This document shows, one piece after another, positions 34,200 to 47,900 of a stretch of 64,000 bases of DNA. The notes beneath the pieces are model-generated. The model searched no databases and was not told where the DNA came from. It saw only the letters and a list, made by a program, of their open reading frames with translations. Source of the stretch: Himantopus leucocephalus (lineage: Eukaryota > Chordata > Aves > Charadriiformes > Recurvirostridae); contig RSEF01000014.1 of NCBI GenBank assembly GCA_003993805.1, positions 6,819,890 to 6,883,889 on the forward strand, in the 5' to 3' direction. Every line of letters starts with the position of its first letter. The stretch's first letter is position 1. Position numbers and translations under genes: made by a program.

Positions 34200-35997
34200 C
34201 TAGGAGGAAGAGGAGCTGGAACTGATTTTTTTGGCTATTTCCATGTCCGACTTGGCAACCAGAAACCGCAGCTTCTTCCCTCCGGAGCGGATGAGGTCCA
34301 CCGCACTGCAGAGAGCGGCAACAGGGAGAGAGGTGAATGCTGGCAGCCCCCCCAGGAGCCTTGCCAGGGCACAGACATTTACAAAACAACCCCATTTGCA
34401 AAACACCTGCGCCCTCTGCTCTGTGCCTGCTTGGTGTTACAAGCAAGGTCTGGTTCTCTTCTTCACGTAGCTTTCCGGGGAGCCTGGCCTCCACGCAAGC
34501 GCTGCCAGGACGAGGGCAAACGAGCCCCGAGCTGCTCTGCCCCGTGAGCACCTGGGCTCTGCCTCGGACAGCCAGGCAGGGTGGGAGCTGCTCCATCCCA
34601 CCGCCTTTGAGAGGAGCACGTTTCCCGAGTGTGCTCTCCAGCTTTTGCTCCCTCCTCCCTCCTCCAAACCCCTCCATGCCGCTGCCTTCCCCCCTTTCCA
34701 GCGTCCTGGGCAGGTCGCTCCTCTCTCTGCGGCTTGTCCGTACTGCAGCATCCTCTGCATTGTCGGCCAGGACCGTAACACCAGGCACTGGGAGACCCTG
34801 CGCAGCTCTTTTTGCTGCAAAACAGCTGAAAACCTGGACTTGAGCATTAATTCCCACGGTGCCAATACCAGACCGGGCCCTCCGGCGAGGCGCGACTCAC
34901 CTTTGGTAGTCTGCCCCGATGAGACTGGTGCCATTGACAGCCAGGATGCGGTCCCCGATGGAGAGCCTGCCGTCGGCGGCCGCGGGGCTGTCCTCGATCA
35001 GGGTGCGGATGTAGATGCCCGGGGAGCAGAGAGGAGTGTGCTGTTGGCAGGGGAAGGCAGCGAGTGACCGGCCAGGGCAAAAGGGACACGAAAGGTTTGC
35101 GGTCCCCAAGGGCTGGGTGACTTTTCCCCGCAGCTCACAGCCAAGCCGGTGCCTGATGCCAGGTGGGACCCCGGAGGCACTGGGGAACATGATGGCTGGG
35201 TGCTGGGGATGGTGTGGCTAACAGCACCGGGAAGGAAATGCAAACCTTCAGTTTTATATCAATTTATACACAGAAAAGAGAGGTGGGGGCAATCTTTTCT
35301 TGTTCAGTTTAATTGGCAGTAAAGCACTGTCAGCCTGCAGCCGTCTTGGGATGGCAGCTCTTTGCTCACCACTGTCCCCGGGGCTCAGGGTGATGCCCTG
35401 TTTCCTACTGACTAATGTACCGCCGTGAAAGGCCACTTAGTAAGATGATCCATCACACCGAGCCAGATTGCAGGGAGAGCAGCAAGTGCCGTCGCTGGTG
35501 GAGCTGTTCTGGCACTCTGTGAGCATCCCTGCTCCCCTCCGCTTCCCTTGCCACCGCTGAAGGGTGGAGGAAAGACCTCAGCTGAGTCACTTTCCTTCCA
35601 CAAGAGCGCTGAGCCTGTTTGGTCTCTCCAGCTGCAGGACAGCTGTGATGGACTTTGCGTGCGTGGCACACGACCCAGGAGCAGAGATCTGGTCATCCCT
35701 AGAGATCACTTTGTGCCTCGTTTTCCCCGGGAGAAGCAGCCTAGCTCCCATGGGAACCCATTAGCTTCTTTGCTGGCTTTTCTTGGGGTACAAAACATGT
35801 CCCACTCCGGTTATTTGGAGGGGCATCAGCCCTGTCCCGCAGTCGGTGCAAACTCACCAAGCCGTCGATGAGGCCCATCCCCAACCCGATGGGTCCTCTC
35901 TCCAGCTCCACCACGAAGACATAGCAGAAGTCATCAGTGGCAGAGCTGCGGCTGGAAGACTCTGGCGTGGGGTAGTCGTAGGGGGTCGGTGAGCATC
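34200..35997 (-). CDS. RADIL: RADIL exons 13-15: PDZ domain and C terminus
   Basis: Numbered with the non-coding first exon counted. The exons are 35997-35858 (SSATDDFCYVFVVELERG, GLGMGLIDGL), 35040-34901 (SPGIYIRTLIEDSPAAADGR, IGDRILAVNGTSLIGADYQ) and 34305-34200 (AVDLIRSGGKKLRFLVAKSD). GLGM occupies the carboxylate-binding loop of a PDZ domain. The protein ends in seven consecutive serines before TAG. Confidence 0.94.
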
Positions 35998-38900
35998 CTG
36001 GCAGCGGAGAGACCGGCTTACCGCTCTGGCATCGCCCAAACCCAGCCTCACAACCTCCCACAGGCAACTGCCCCCCAAAACCCCATCAAAGCCAACCTTG
36101 GGTCGCCCCAGAGCTGCTCTTCTGCTGGGGCAGGAGCTGGATGAGATGCTCTGTTTGCTCTCACCTGCCCTGTCCCCTGCAGGAACCGTGCGTGTGGGGA
36201 GGGCTGCGCAGGACGATGGCAGCGAACACCCTCATGCCCCAGTCCTGCACCCCCAAAGCAGGGCAGCGCCAGCTTTCCGTACCTTCGGGGGTGCTGCTCT
36301 TGGTGCCGTTCATCCCATTCCTCCGGGGGTCCTGCAGCCCCTTGCCGGTGCCTTGCGGGGACTCCGGGCTGCCGGAGTCGAAGTTCAGGGGGGTGGTGGG
36401 TGGCGTCAGCAGGCAGGAGGGGTCTGTGGGCGCCGTGCCGGCCTTGGGGGCCGGACCCCTGCCCAGCTGCAGCTGCTTGAGCTTCTCCTGGAGCTGGGGC
36501 TCGCCAGCGGGGTGCTCACAGGGGCAGCCGTTGGTGGCCAGGCAGAGTGGGGGGGTCTCCTCCGCCTCCGGCTCGGCGCAGCCCCCCAGGGAGCAGTAGT
36601 CCTCCTGGGTGATGATGCTCCCCAGGGCAGCAGCCGGGCTCTCGCTCACTTCCAGGACTTCTGGCGTCGCACGTGCCTCCTTCTTAAGAAGGAGAAAAAT
36701 GCTCTGTGGGACCCCCCCGTGGGTGCTTTTCGCACCCTACCTGCAGCCCACCACCCTGTCTGCTTCGCAGGCAGGACAGCTGCCACCTCCAGCTGAAGCC
36801 ACGGCAATTCGGACACTGTTGGGGCTCATCCTGGCTTCCCAGCACAGCTCCCACACCCCAGTTTGGCAGCCAGGGCCACGCTGGGGGCACTCACAGCCAG
36901 CCAGGAGGGGACTGCTGGTCACGTCCCTGCTGGGGGATGTCACTGGAGGAGGACACGGCTCCTCCTGTGGCCCCAGAGCTGGGTGACATGGCCCCAGGGT
37001 GACGGGAGGAGGTAGCGGTGCCTGTGGGTGCTGCAGGCGATGAGGACAGGGCGGGAGAGGAGAAGGGGACCGGCTGGAGGAGGGATGTCCTCCCCAGGGA
37101 GCTGGAGATGAATGACAGTTCAGCTTAGCACCCGCAGCACATCTTGCCCCCCCTGTGCTTTGCAGGCATTAGCTAATTAGTGCTTTTGTGCAAGCCAGCC
37201 TGGCTACACAGGCAGGGTGCAGGGCGGGGAGGACGGTGGGACGCGCAGGGAGAAGGGGAGCGCTGCCTGCGGACATCCCCTTTTCCTCCCTCCTCCCCAC
37301 TAACGAGATTGCTGGGACGAGCCTGTCCTTCCCGCTCACCTTCCCGCACCCCCCAGGCTGGGGGATTAGCGGCACTAATCCTTCCAGCAGCTCTACGTGA
37401 GGGCATCGCCGCAGCTCCGGGCCGCAGGCGAGGGCAGCGAGCCCTTGGCGATGGGCTTGGAGGGGCTCCAGAGGCACCCGAGACCCTCCTGCCCCCCCCC
37501 CCCCNGGTACAGGCTACCTTTGGGGGTGCTGAGCCTGGCCCCTCGCCGGCACGAGGGCTCTTGCTCTGCAGGCTCCAGAGGAAGTGGCGGATGTAAAGGA
37601 GGTGACGGTAGATGTTGTCGTCCAACGTCTCCACCTCCAGGTCCACTTTGAAGCCCCCACTGGGCAGGATGATGGGCGGGTGGTTGTCGAAGGACTCCAG
37701 CATCTCATCTGAAAGGCGGAGGGAGGGAAGGGGTGAGGCTAGCGCTGGCCCGGGCTGCACCCCGCTCCTGCCTCCCGGCCCTCGGCCACACGCAGTCTCC
37801 CAGCCACGATCGGGGACACGGGGAGCGGCGAGGCAGCAGCGTTCCCCTGGGAACGCTGAAAGGGCCCCAAGCCCTTCTGAGCGCGCTTTGCGTCCTCTGC
37901 AGTACCGAAATCGCGGGGCTGTGGTCATTCCCGATTGCTGCAGTTACTGCAGCAGCCCCCGGGAGGGGAAGGGAATCGCCTCTTTGGTTTGTACATAAAA
38001 ACCTTGGAGGGACCCCGTGGGTGACCGGTGACCGGAGCAGTGCCGAGCACGAGGCCAGGTGCTCACCGGGCTGGGAGGTGGCCGCGCTGTCCTCCTCGCC
38101 GGGCTGCCACGCTGCGATGCAGCCCACGTCCATCACCTCCTGGCACTGGCTCAGCACCCGGTGGAGCTGCGCGGGGCTCAGCGCCGGGAACTCGGCTCTC
38201 AGGGACGGCCAGGTCATCTGAGCGGGGAGACAGAGCACGGAGCGAACCGCAGAGATGAGGAGCTGCTTTCTCCGAGGGGCAGAAGCTCACGAGGGGGATG
38301 GGAGGGAGAGGCCGGGCAAGATGGAGTGAGCCTGAGCATCCCCTCAGTGCTGCCCACCCACGGACCCACCACCCTGTGACAGGTTGCAGAAGAAGGGCCA
38401 CATCGCTGCAGGGACCCCCAGACGCTGAGCGGGGTCTCTCCTGCCCGTGCCCATCCCGACACCGCGAGCCCCCGGCATCCCTCACCTGGACCAGCTGGGA
38501 GCCGGGCATGGCCAGCAGGTTGGCCACGCTGGCGAGTTTGGCGAAGAACTGCTGGGCGAGCTGCTCGAAGCCGGCGCCGCGCAGCCACTCCAGGAGCAGC
38601 CGCACGCTGGCCCGCAGCTTCACCCCCTGCGACCAGTGGAAGCAGCCGAGAGAGGAGCCTGCGGAGGCAGAGCATCCATCAGCATGTGCCGGGGAACAGT
38701 CCCCTGGTCCCCCCATCCTTCGGCCGGAGCCCAGACCCTGCCCCAGGGCAGCAAAATAAACCCAGGTTAATGTCCCCAGCGTGCCACAGCTGTAACTCCT
38801 GGTGGTGGCTGGACCTCGGCCGGTGCTAACAGCAGGCAATGGGGCCGCTGTGCTAATGAGGGCTAACGAGCACCTCAGTTCCAAAGCAGGCTGCACTAGT

Positions 38901-41900
38901 TTATTAACGAGCTGTCCCTCTGAACCCCCTCTGCTCAGGCTCGGGCGGGCAGCGCAGGGGGTGAGGATGGGGCACTCGTGGGGGTAAACCCCTCCTGGGA
39001 TGGGGACCCCGGAGGCTGCAGCTGGGTCTGCGCTTGGCCTCCCCGTAACAGTGCCCACCTCCAGCTCCCTCAAGCTGCCTGAAGCCCCCTCCCTCTCGTA
39101 CCCCCCAAGGTGGCACTGGGGTGGACTGGAGGGTCTCCCCAAGGGCCGGTCCCCTACGGGTTACCCAGTCCGGACTGGGTGTTCGAGGAGGACTGACCCT
39201 TGTCCAGAAGCTGGTTGAAGAGCAGAGTGTTGGAGAAGAAGAAGAGGTAGGCAAACATCTGGGAGGTGATCTCCGGGTGGACTTCATACTGGCGGAGCAG
39301 GTCCAGCGCCGCCTGGTAGATGAGCACCACCCTGCGGAGCTCCTCGGGCAGCGGTGGGGACGCCCGCCAGCTCTCCCGGCACTCGTTCTGGAAGGGGTTG
39401 CACTCCAGCAGGGCAGGGAGCGACACGTACAGACACTGCAGGGAGAGCGGCAACTTCACAGCAGACCGATTTTGTTTCTTTTTTGATTTTTGGGTTGGTT
39501 TTTTTTTTTTTTCATGAGCCAAACCCTTCCGNGCAAGCTGAGCAAACCCCGCTGGCGCTGCTCCGGCAAGGGGCTGATCCTGCTCACCCCCTGCCGCCCT
39601 GTGCCCCGGCGTCGCGCGAGTGTTTAAAAAAAAATAAAAATATGAACGCGTCCGTCGCTTTTAGCCGTTGGAGGTGACGGCACGGGACAGGTCAGGGATC
39701 TGAAAACTGATCTGAACCAGGGCAGCGGCCGACCAGCTGGGCACGAGGGTGAAAGAAAAACCAGGACCCATGGGGATGACCTTTCCCTATCGCTAAAACG
39801 GGAGAGCAGCACCTTGCACCCACCTCTGCCGAGGCTAAGGGGGAGCTGAGGGCGCTGCTCCGGCACGGCGGCGCAGGAGCAACTCCTGCGTCCCCACACG
39901 CCGACGCCAGCGGACACAGCAGCCTTTCTCCTGCCTCACACTGCCCGCTCTGTTCCCCGCTCCCGATGCCGCCCGGCTCTCGCGGTCCAACGGCGACGGT
40001 CCAGGGGGCCCCTTTCCATCACGCCCTGAATCGCACCATTATGCCGCGCCGGCCGGAGCCAAGCAGCTCTCCCCAAACGCCTCCCCTGAGCCGCGGCACT
40101 GCAGGCAGGGAAACACACCGCAGTAATTCAATACTTTTCCTGGGCTGCGACCAAAAATCGGGGCACTTCAGCCCAAAGGAAAACACCTCGGTGTGATGCA
40201 ACTGCCAAAAAGTAAAAGCTTAAAAAAAAAAAAGAAAAATCCCCTCCTGCACGGCCCGAGAGCGCTGCTGGGGATGCTCGTGCTGGCCCCGTGGGATGCT
40301 GCCACCCTTCCCGGGGAGCACGTACCTTGGAGATGTAGTAGACGCACTGCTGGAAGGTGTACATGATCACCTCCTCCAGCACCGTCATCGCCTCCTCGCT
40401 GGCGGTGATGGTCGAGGAGAACAGAGACTCCTTGGAGCCTGCGGGGTGGAGAGGAGGATGGGGGACCGAACCCGCAGCAGCAGGGCGGGCCGAATTCGCC
40501 GCTCCCCAGATCCCCGGGGTGGGGGTTATTAGCGCTCCTGGGCTGGCATCACCACCACGGCATCCCCCCAACAGGGGCAAAGAGGGTCCCCTCGTCCCGG
40601 AGCGCCCACCTCCCATCTCCCGCGGCTCATGCCGCCGCCGGCAGCACAGCCCAGCGCCACTGCCTGCACCCCCAGGTGCGCCCCCCCCCAGCAGCCGCGG
40701 TGCGGGGGGCAGAAAGCCACCCCCGAGGCATTAACCAGGAGCGGCCGCGGTGGAAAGGGGAGGCTCGGCTGCCACCAGCCTGGCCCCGAAGCCCAGCAGC
40801 ACCACGGCACGACGCGAGGCCGCTCCTCCCGCAGGGATTACCCCAGCCTGCACCGCAGAGGATGATGAGGATTACGGGGGGGTTAAAGGAGCATCTCGGG
40901 GGCTTGTCACCGGGGATTAGCGGAGCAAAGTCCTTCCAGCCGGAGCAGCAAGCAGGGCGCCGCGGCCAGCCCTACCTCTGACATCCAGCTCCTCCTCCAT
41001 GCTCTGGATGTAGGTGGGCGATTTCTGCTGGACAAAGTAGAGGACCTCGATGGCGTTGGCCATCCAGAAGAGGATGTGCTGCAGGTCCGGGAGGAGGTCC
41101 GTGATGGTGAAGCGGGACAGGGTGGCAGGGTCCTGGCTGGGGAGACACAGCGGGCGTTACGGCTGCTGCTCCTTGGCATCCCCACTCGAGCTTTTGGGGA
41201 GAAAACGGCTATCCTGGGGCAAGGCCAGAGAGCTTTTGCATCCCTTCACCCCCAAGCCCAGCACTGCCTTAGGAGGACCCTTTATAAGCAAAAATCTGGT
41301 GGTTCCCGCTCTGTGGGATGGCAAAGGGGACCCTGCAGGGAGCGGGCTGGCCAAGGGCCACCTGGCCTTTGTGGGATGCCGCTTTTTGGGGCGGATTACC
41401 CCTAATGCAGCTGAACTGCAGTAAATACTCCTGGCTGAAAAGCAGCTCTCCCTGAGAAATATGTGCTGCTCCTGCCAGCGCTGGACGGTTAAATCCAGCC
41501 CGCCTGTGCTGGGCTGGTCAAAAATAAAACAAAATAAATAAAAAGCATCTGGGAAGTTTCTCAACTGATGAACTGCTTTTTCCTGCTATAGGAAAGGCCT
41601 GGGAAGCATCCTTGGAGCTTGTCCTAAAGGAGAGCTCACAGCAAGCGCCAACAGCTCCTCCAGATGCTGCTTTGGAGCCTGGATTTTGGAAACGGCCGGG
41701 AAGGCAGCCTCGCACCCTGCCGGGAGCCGGCCCCCCCGCACTGCTGTGACAGCCCCAAAGTGGTGCTCCCCACCCTGGCACACCGCGTGCCACCATCCCT
41801 GGATGCACACATGCAACTCCAGCCCCATCCTCGCTCCGCCGGGGGGTCTTCAGCATGAACGGGGTGAGACCCCACGCTGGGGCCATCCCTGCTACATCCC

Positions 41901-44900
41901 TCGAGGATGCTGAAGGCCACACGTGCAAAGCTTTGGCCTGGTCTTGGACTGGAGAATACCCCAGAGCTGCTGCAGGTCCTATTCCCCCCCGAGCTCGCCT
42001 GCTTTTCCAGCCCCACACATTCCCAAGCAGTGGCCTTTGCGGGCACCGTGGTGAAAGGACCATGCATGGGACTGAGTGGGAAAATTCAGCGTGCGTCGGT
42101 GCCGCCAGGCTGGGAGCGTGATTTTAGCCAGCCACGGACTCCCCTCACTCATGGAGGAAGAACTGGGTTGAATTCTCCCTGTTTTGGGGCAAAACAAGGA
42201 AGGGCGGCCGGTCACACTTACTGCTGGGACTGCTTCTCAGCCAGCTCCCGCGTCCGCTCCTGGGCAGGGAGAGAAGGGAAAGCAAAATGAAAACCAGCGG
42301 GACGGGGCGGCACGAGCATCACCCCGACCAGCACTCCCTGCCGCTGGGGCCAGGCTGGGAGAAGCCACCGGGAGGGATCCAGCGACACCCCCACCCCACC
42401 AACACCCCCGTCCCACCGCCGACTGACCCACACCGTCCTCTGGATCATTTTGGCCACTTTGAGCAGCAGCTGCCCGAAGTCGCCCGGCTCAAAGCTGGTG
42501 GCCGAGTGCTGGATGCAGAGGCAGAGCAGGAAGGCGGGTGTCAGCTTGTGGTCGTCCCCCCCCGGCTCGATCAGGGTCATGATGCGCCGCAGGAGCACGT
42601 CCTCGGCCGCCGGCTCGAACTCCAGCAGCAGCTTTCTGCGGGGTGCCCTGGGGCCGCCGGCGGGCGAGGGACCCTGCTTTTTGGCGGCGGGGTCCCTCTC
42701 CTTCAGCAGGCTGCCGCACGCCCCGCAGACGGGGGGACCCTCGGGGACGGCGGGGTGCAGGGCTCGCAGCCTCAGCAGGGTCTGCGCCGGCAGCGGCTGC
42801 GCCTTCATGGGGTCCTTGTAGAGGAGCAGGTAGTAGAGACCGAGGGAGAGGAGGTCCCCGTGCCGCAGCACGACTGTCCGGGCCACCTCGGCGAAGTTGA
42901 CGGAGATGGCAGCGCCGGCGATGGGCTCCAGCACCAGCTTCTCCTCCGAGCGATGCCGGGAAGGTCGGAGCTTCCTGATGGTGCAGTGCAGGGGTAAGAT
43001 GTCGGGGGCCGACAGGCTGATGCTGGGCTTGCTCGCCTGCGTCCTCTGGCCCACCGTGTGCTGCTCGCGGTTCAGCAGGTAAACCAAGCTGTCCTGCCAA
43101 GCAGGGAGAGGCGGCGTGAACCAGGGAGGGAGGGGAGAAGGGACCCTCCTCCCCGCCGTGCGGTGGGTGCTGCAGCCTCCCGCTGCCCACCCGCGTGCTG
43201 CACCTTTGCACAGCAGAGCCACGTTTCTCTCTATTTTCCTTGCTGCCGAGCAGGAAAGCAGCGATCCCTGCTTTGGCCCTCCTAATAAATGGGCACAATA
43301 ACTTCGGACACGCAGTAAATGGGGCTGCTTTGGGCAGAAGGAACCCTCTCTCCACCTCTCACCCCCTCCTCTTCCCGCAGCTGCTCTTCCGTCCCGCTTC
43401 ATCCCCCCAGACTGCAGTGGTGCCCGCATCCCCCTGCCCGGGGGAGGACGGTGGCACCCCGCTCAGAGCAGCAGCTCCCTGTCCTGCCTCTCCCCCAGCC
43501 TGCCTGCGCGCCCCGAGGCAGCTCCCGCAACCGCCCCGTGCCTCAGTTTCCCCAGCTGCACTAACGGGGTGATCTGCAGACGGGTGAGGGCTGCAGTGCC
43601 ACTGCCGCCCTGCCGGAAAGCTTGGAACACCCGGTGGGGACAAGGTAGATATTAACTTAAGAGCCGCCCCAGTCCTTTCCAGTTCTCCAAGCGCCTCCAG
43701 CACTGGGGGAGCTGGGGCTCCCAGACGCGCTGTCTCCTCACTGCCTCTCATTACGTTTGCCACTAACGAAGCAGCCAGACAAGAGCTGGGGCAGCTCAGC
43801 CATCACCCGCAAAACCGGGCCTCCCTTGTGCCAGGGCAGGGATGCTGCTCCGGGGGGGCTTTCCCCCGTGCCCCTCGGGGACACTGCCGGGGGTCACGGA
43901 CCCTTCCTCCACACCACCCCCGCCGTGCTTGGGGACAGATTTGGGGACGAGGCTGCAAATGCCAAGCTGGCACCGCTCCTTTATTCTAAAGGATGCTCTT
44001 CCACCCCACTCTCACCCCCCCACACACCACCACCACCCCCCCCCCCAGCAGCTCCGGCCATGCAAGCAGCCCCCCCTTCCCCGGGGACTGGGGGGTGGGA
44101 GGAAAGCGGGGGTGGGGGTGAGCGGGGGTTGGGGGGGTGTGGGGGGCGGCGCGGTGCTTACATGCTGCTGGCTGTAGCCCTGCAGGAGCAGGAGGTGCGG
44201 GGAGTGGTAGAGGGAGTACCGCATGCTGCCGCCGCTCCGCGCCGCCGCCGGGCTCCCGGGCAGGGTGGAGCAGTGCCGCCGGAGCCCTTCCCCGCTCCCG
44301 CTCCCGCTCCCCGTCCCGGTTCTCCGAGCCGGGCAGCCCAGCAGGCTGTTCTCGCTGAGGCTGCGCCGCAGGGGCGGCGGAGGGGGACCGCGCCGCTCAG
44401 CCCCCGCCGGTGCCCGCCGGGCCCCCCGCGCCCGGTGCCGCTGCAGCTTCCGCGCTTGGGCGTTGATGCCTGCGGGGAATTTGGGAAAAGGGGGGGGTGA
44501 GGGGTGGGAGGGGGGTGTGGGAAGCAGCGTTCGGCCCCCGCCACCTCCCCGGGACCCCCGCAGCCCCAGCATCCCCACCACCCCCCCCCCCCNCCCCCCC
44601 CGCCTGGAGGGATGCTGCAGCGTGGGAGAGGGGATGGAGCAGGTGAAAGCCCTCCCCGGGACTACGCGGTCCCCTGGTCCTCTGCCCTCCTGGAAAGGTG
44701 ATGCCAACACACCGAGGTGGGGAGTTTTGTGCCCCAGTGCCACCGCCAAAAAGGGGGTGCCCCAGCCCTCCCCAGCCCCCAAACCCCACTGACCGGGGGG
44801 CAGCCAGGGCCGGGCTCAGCGTCCGCAGCATCCCCCACCCGCCCCCGGCCACACTGCCAGGGCTGGGGGGCGAGAGGAAACCTCTGCTAAAAAGAAAATT

Positions 44901-47900
44901 AGCTCAATCTTTGCAAAAAAAATATATATATAACAAAAAAAGAGCTGGACGCTGCCTTTGGGCCTTCAGCACTCGGTGGCCAGCAGCAAGCAGGAGCCAC
45001 CACTGGTCCCCCCCCGCCCAGCATCAGCCAGGCATGGGAGCTGTGAGCTGCATCGGAGCCTGCCTGCCGCAGGAGCAAGCTGTAATTAACTTCTCCCAAG
45101 CATCAATTCGGGCAGAGCCGTCCGCAAGATGAATGTGAGCCGGAGCGAATGAATAGGCCTGGCCGAGCTGCAAAAGCAGCCCCCGGCATGGCATCCCCAG
45201 TCCCGGGGGGGTCCCTGCGGGTCCCTCTGTGCTGCAAGCGTGGCTCGAGCTCTGCAGAAGAAATAAGGAGTTGCGGGTCCGCTGGGTGATGCTCGTACCT
45301 CAGGTGGGCAGCCTCCTCCGAGCAGGTCACTGGCATTTGGGGAGGACGAAGAGAAGGGGGAAAAAAACCTAAAGGATTTGCTTGCAGGAGCAGCACAGCG
45401 GCGGCATCGGCGCAGCACGGAGGCAGAGCCCCGCTCACGGCTCGGCTGACCAGCGAGCAGGCTTCGGCCGGCGGGATGTGGGGACAGCCAGCGGGATTTG
45501 GGGACGACAGAGCGGAGAGCCTAGTGCCCAGGGCTGCTTAAAGGGACACTCACAAGCTCAGACCCAAAAAAAAAAAAAAGTCATCTGCCTTATTTGGTGA
45601 GGAATGGGCTGCTGGTTCTGAAATACATTTTTTTGTTTGTTTGTTTTAAATCAAGGGCTCCTTTGCTGGGAAAATGAAAGAGATGGGGATGGGGAGGGGG
45701 GTGGGAGAGGGAGAAAATAGCCCCTCCTGTTTACATGCTTTGGGATTAGGGCAAGGCATGGCCAAGCAGCCCTGAACAGTCCAGTGCCCCACGTCCTTCT
45801 TAAAAAGGCAATCGGCCCCGCTCACGTCCCCATCGCAGCCAGCGGCACGGCACGGGACGCCTGCGTCCTGCAGATGTGAAATCCAGGGGGTGCAACAACA
45901 CTGCCCGGGCCGGAGCACAGCCCAAGCCGTGCCACTGGGGATGCCAAAGGCCACCCCAAATGTGCCTGCAAGAAGCCCTGGCTCCCCCCAGGAGCCCTGT
46001 CCCCAACCCCCAGCGTGGAAATGGGTGTAGGTCCCAGCCCAGCCCGTGGGACTGGCGGAGGAGAGGGGCCGGATCGTGGGGAGCAGCTATTGCTGGAGCT
46101 CATTGCACTGGGACGGACCAGGGGCTGCCAGACTGGGGTCCCACTGCCCGGAGAGACACGCCATCACCGGTCCCTTATCTAGGGGAAAGGAAGCTTCTGT
46201 ATTTATTTTGTGTAGGAAAAAGCTGCTTTTTTACTGCTGATAGAGCCCCCGTCACAGGCTCCCCGCTAACCCAAGAGCTGTGCTGGAAAGATAAACACAG
46301 CTCTTTTCCTGAGCATAACAAAGTCTCTCCATAAAACTGGGTTGGTTTTTTTTTAATCCTCTGGTACTGTTTTCTCCTCCTGAGCGTGTGCAGGTTATCC
46401 CACCCAAAATGCTGCATGAGCATCCCTGTCACAGCGCGGCCGGGGCAGAGCTGGCAGCTGCTGAAGCCGCACGGCGATGCGGATGGGAACGGGGCAGGAT
46501 CACACCCCGTCCCTTAGGGAGAGCCGGGCACCCCGGGCAGGGGTACCGCACGTCCCCATGCCGTCTCCCGCCGAGCTGCTGCCTCTAAAGCCATCCTGCA
46601 TCCCAGGGGGAAACCTGCCGGCCGTGGTACCTGGGATCTTGGCTGGAATCTGCCTCATTTTCAGCCTAGTAAAGAGGTTCCCTGTTCCTGGTTGAGAAAT
46701 AAATCGGTCAATAAATAACTCCACGGGCCCCAGGAAAGGAGCAATGCTTTGAATTTACCCAGGAGGGGCTAATGTCGGGCGAGTCCTTCCTAACGTAATT
46801 GCTACGCAGACCCTGCAGGGAGTCTTCCCTGGATGCAATAGCGCTAAAGTATATCAAAGCCACATCCTCAGCGGTACCCGCCAGAGCATCTTTTACTACA
46901 ATAGGCTTAGCTCCTAAGTTTCTCAAGGTGCACACGCGGTTCAGGCTCCAGCTTCCTGGGAAAGCCCCGGCAAGCTCAGGACACGGTGCAAAATGGGGCT
47001 GGTTTGGAATATGAATGCCATAAAGATGCCAAGTGCTGCACCTCCCTCCCAGCACCCTCCAGTTGGTGGGTGTTTTCCCCAGATGCTCCCTAACCGCTGC
47101 CTCGTTGCTCCCCAAAAGGAGCGGGGTTGGGGGTAGCAGTGAGAGGGGCCGTCAGCCTCGTTTACTGCAGAGATGCTCTACCTGTGCTGCTAATTAGTGG
47201 CGTGAGGAGTGACTGCCTTCCTCCCCACTGGGAAGCAGCTAATAAACTAATTAGGATAATGGGTAACTGAGCAGATAAAACTCTTAAGCTATTTGCTAAC
47301 AGGTCATGGATGGGTGTAGAGCCTTTCCCCCAGCCACCAGCAGGGCAGGCAGTGATGCTCCAGCCTGTGTGACACCAGTGGTCCCAGCCCTGCCGCTCCA
47401 GTGATGCCCTGCGTGAGGAAGGGCCCTGCAGGTATTTCCCTGGGAATCCTGCTTTGCAGCATCCCTGTGCTTTTTCCCTAGGGAGCTGCAAGCCCAAAGT
47501 CCCTTTGTTTTTGCGCAGATGCTGCATTTTCCGCACCAGCGCCCCACCACCCTGGGCAGGCAGCCGATGCTCGGCAAAGGGACCTCTGCCAGCTCGAGGC
47601 TGGTGACAAGGGTGATGCTGGTGGAGGGGACTTGTAGTCAGTCCCCATCGCACCAGGAGTTTTGTGTCTTTCTGGGGCGCTGGATGAGGGGGAGCAGATG
47701 CCTCCCCCGGATAAGCTGCACTGCTTCCATTCATCCATCCATCCCTGGCATCTTGCGGCTGGGGTGCGAAAGCGTGGTCCCAGCCCCGCGGCATCCCTTC
47801 GGGCAGTGCCACCAGCACAGGGAGAGACCAGCAGCGGCGCCTGCCACCAAAATAAAGGGCTGCAGAAGTAAGACTCTTAACTGGTAAGACAAATAAGGGC

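Noticed and set aside
33940..34857. A 305-codon minus-strand open frame
   Set aside because: It contains the last RADIL exon in frame, but the rest is GC-rich intron and 3'UTR with no similarity.
38063..39142. A 359-codon minus-strand open frame
   Set aside because: It merges two real RADIL exons with the introns around them. Splice sites and homology place the exons at 38067-38217 and 38486-38658.
42218..43429. A 403-codon minus-strand open frame as one exon
   Set aside because: It contains RADIL exon 4 and the small exon 5, with the 168-base intron between them open by chance. Splice signals and similarity separate them.
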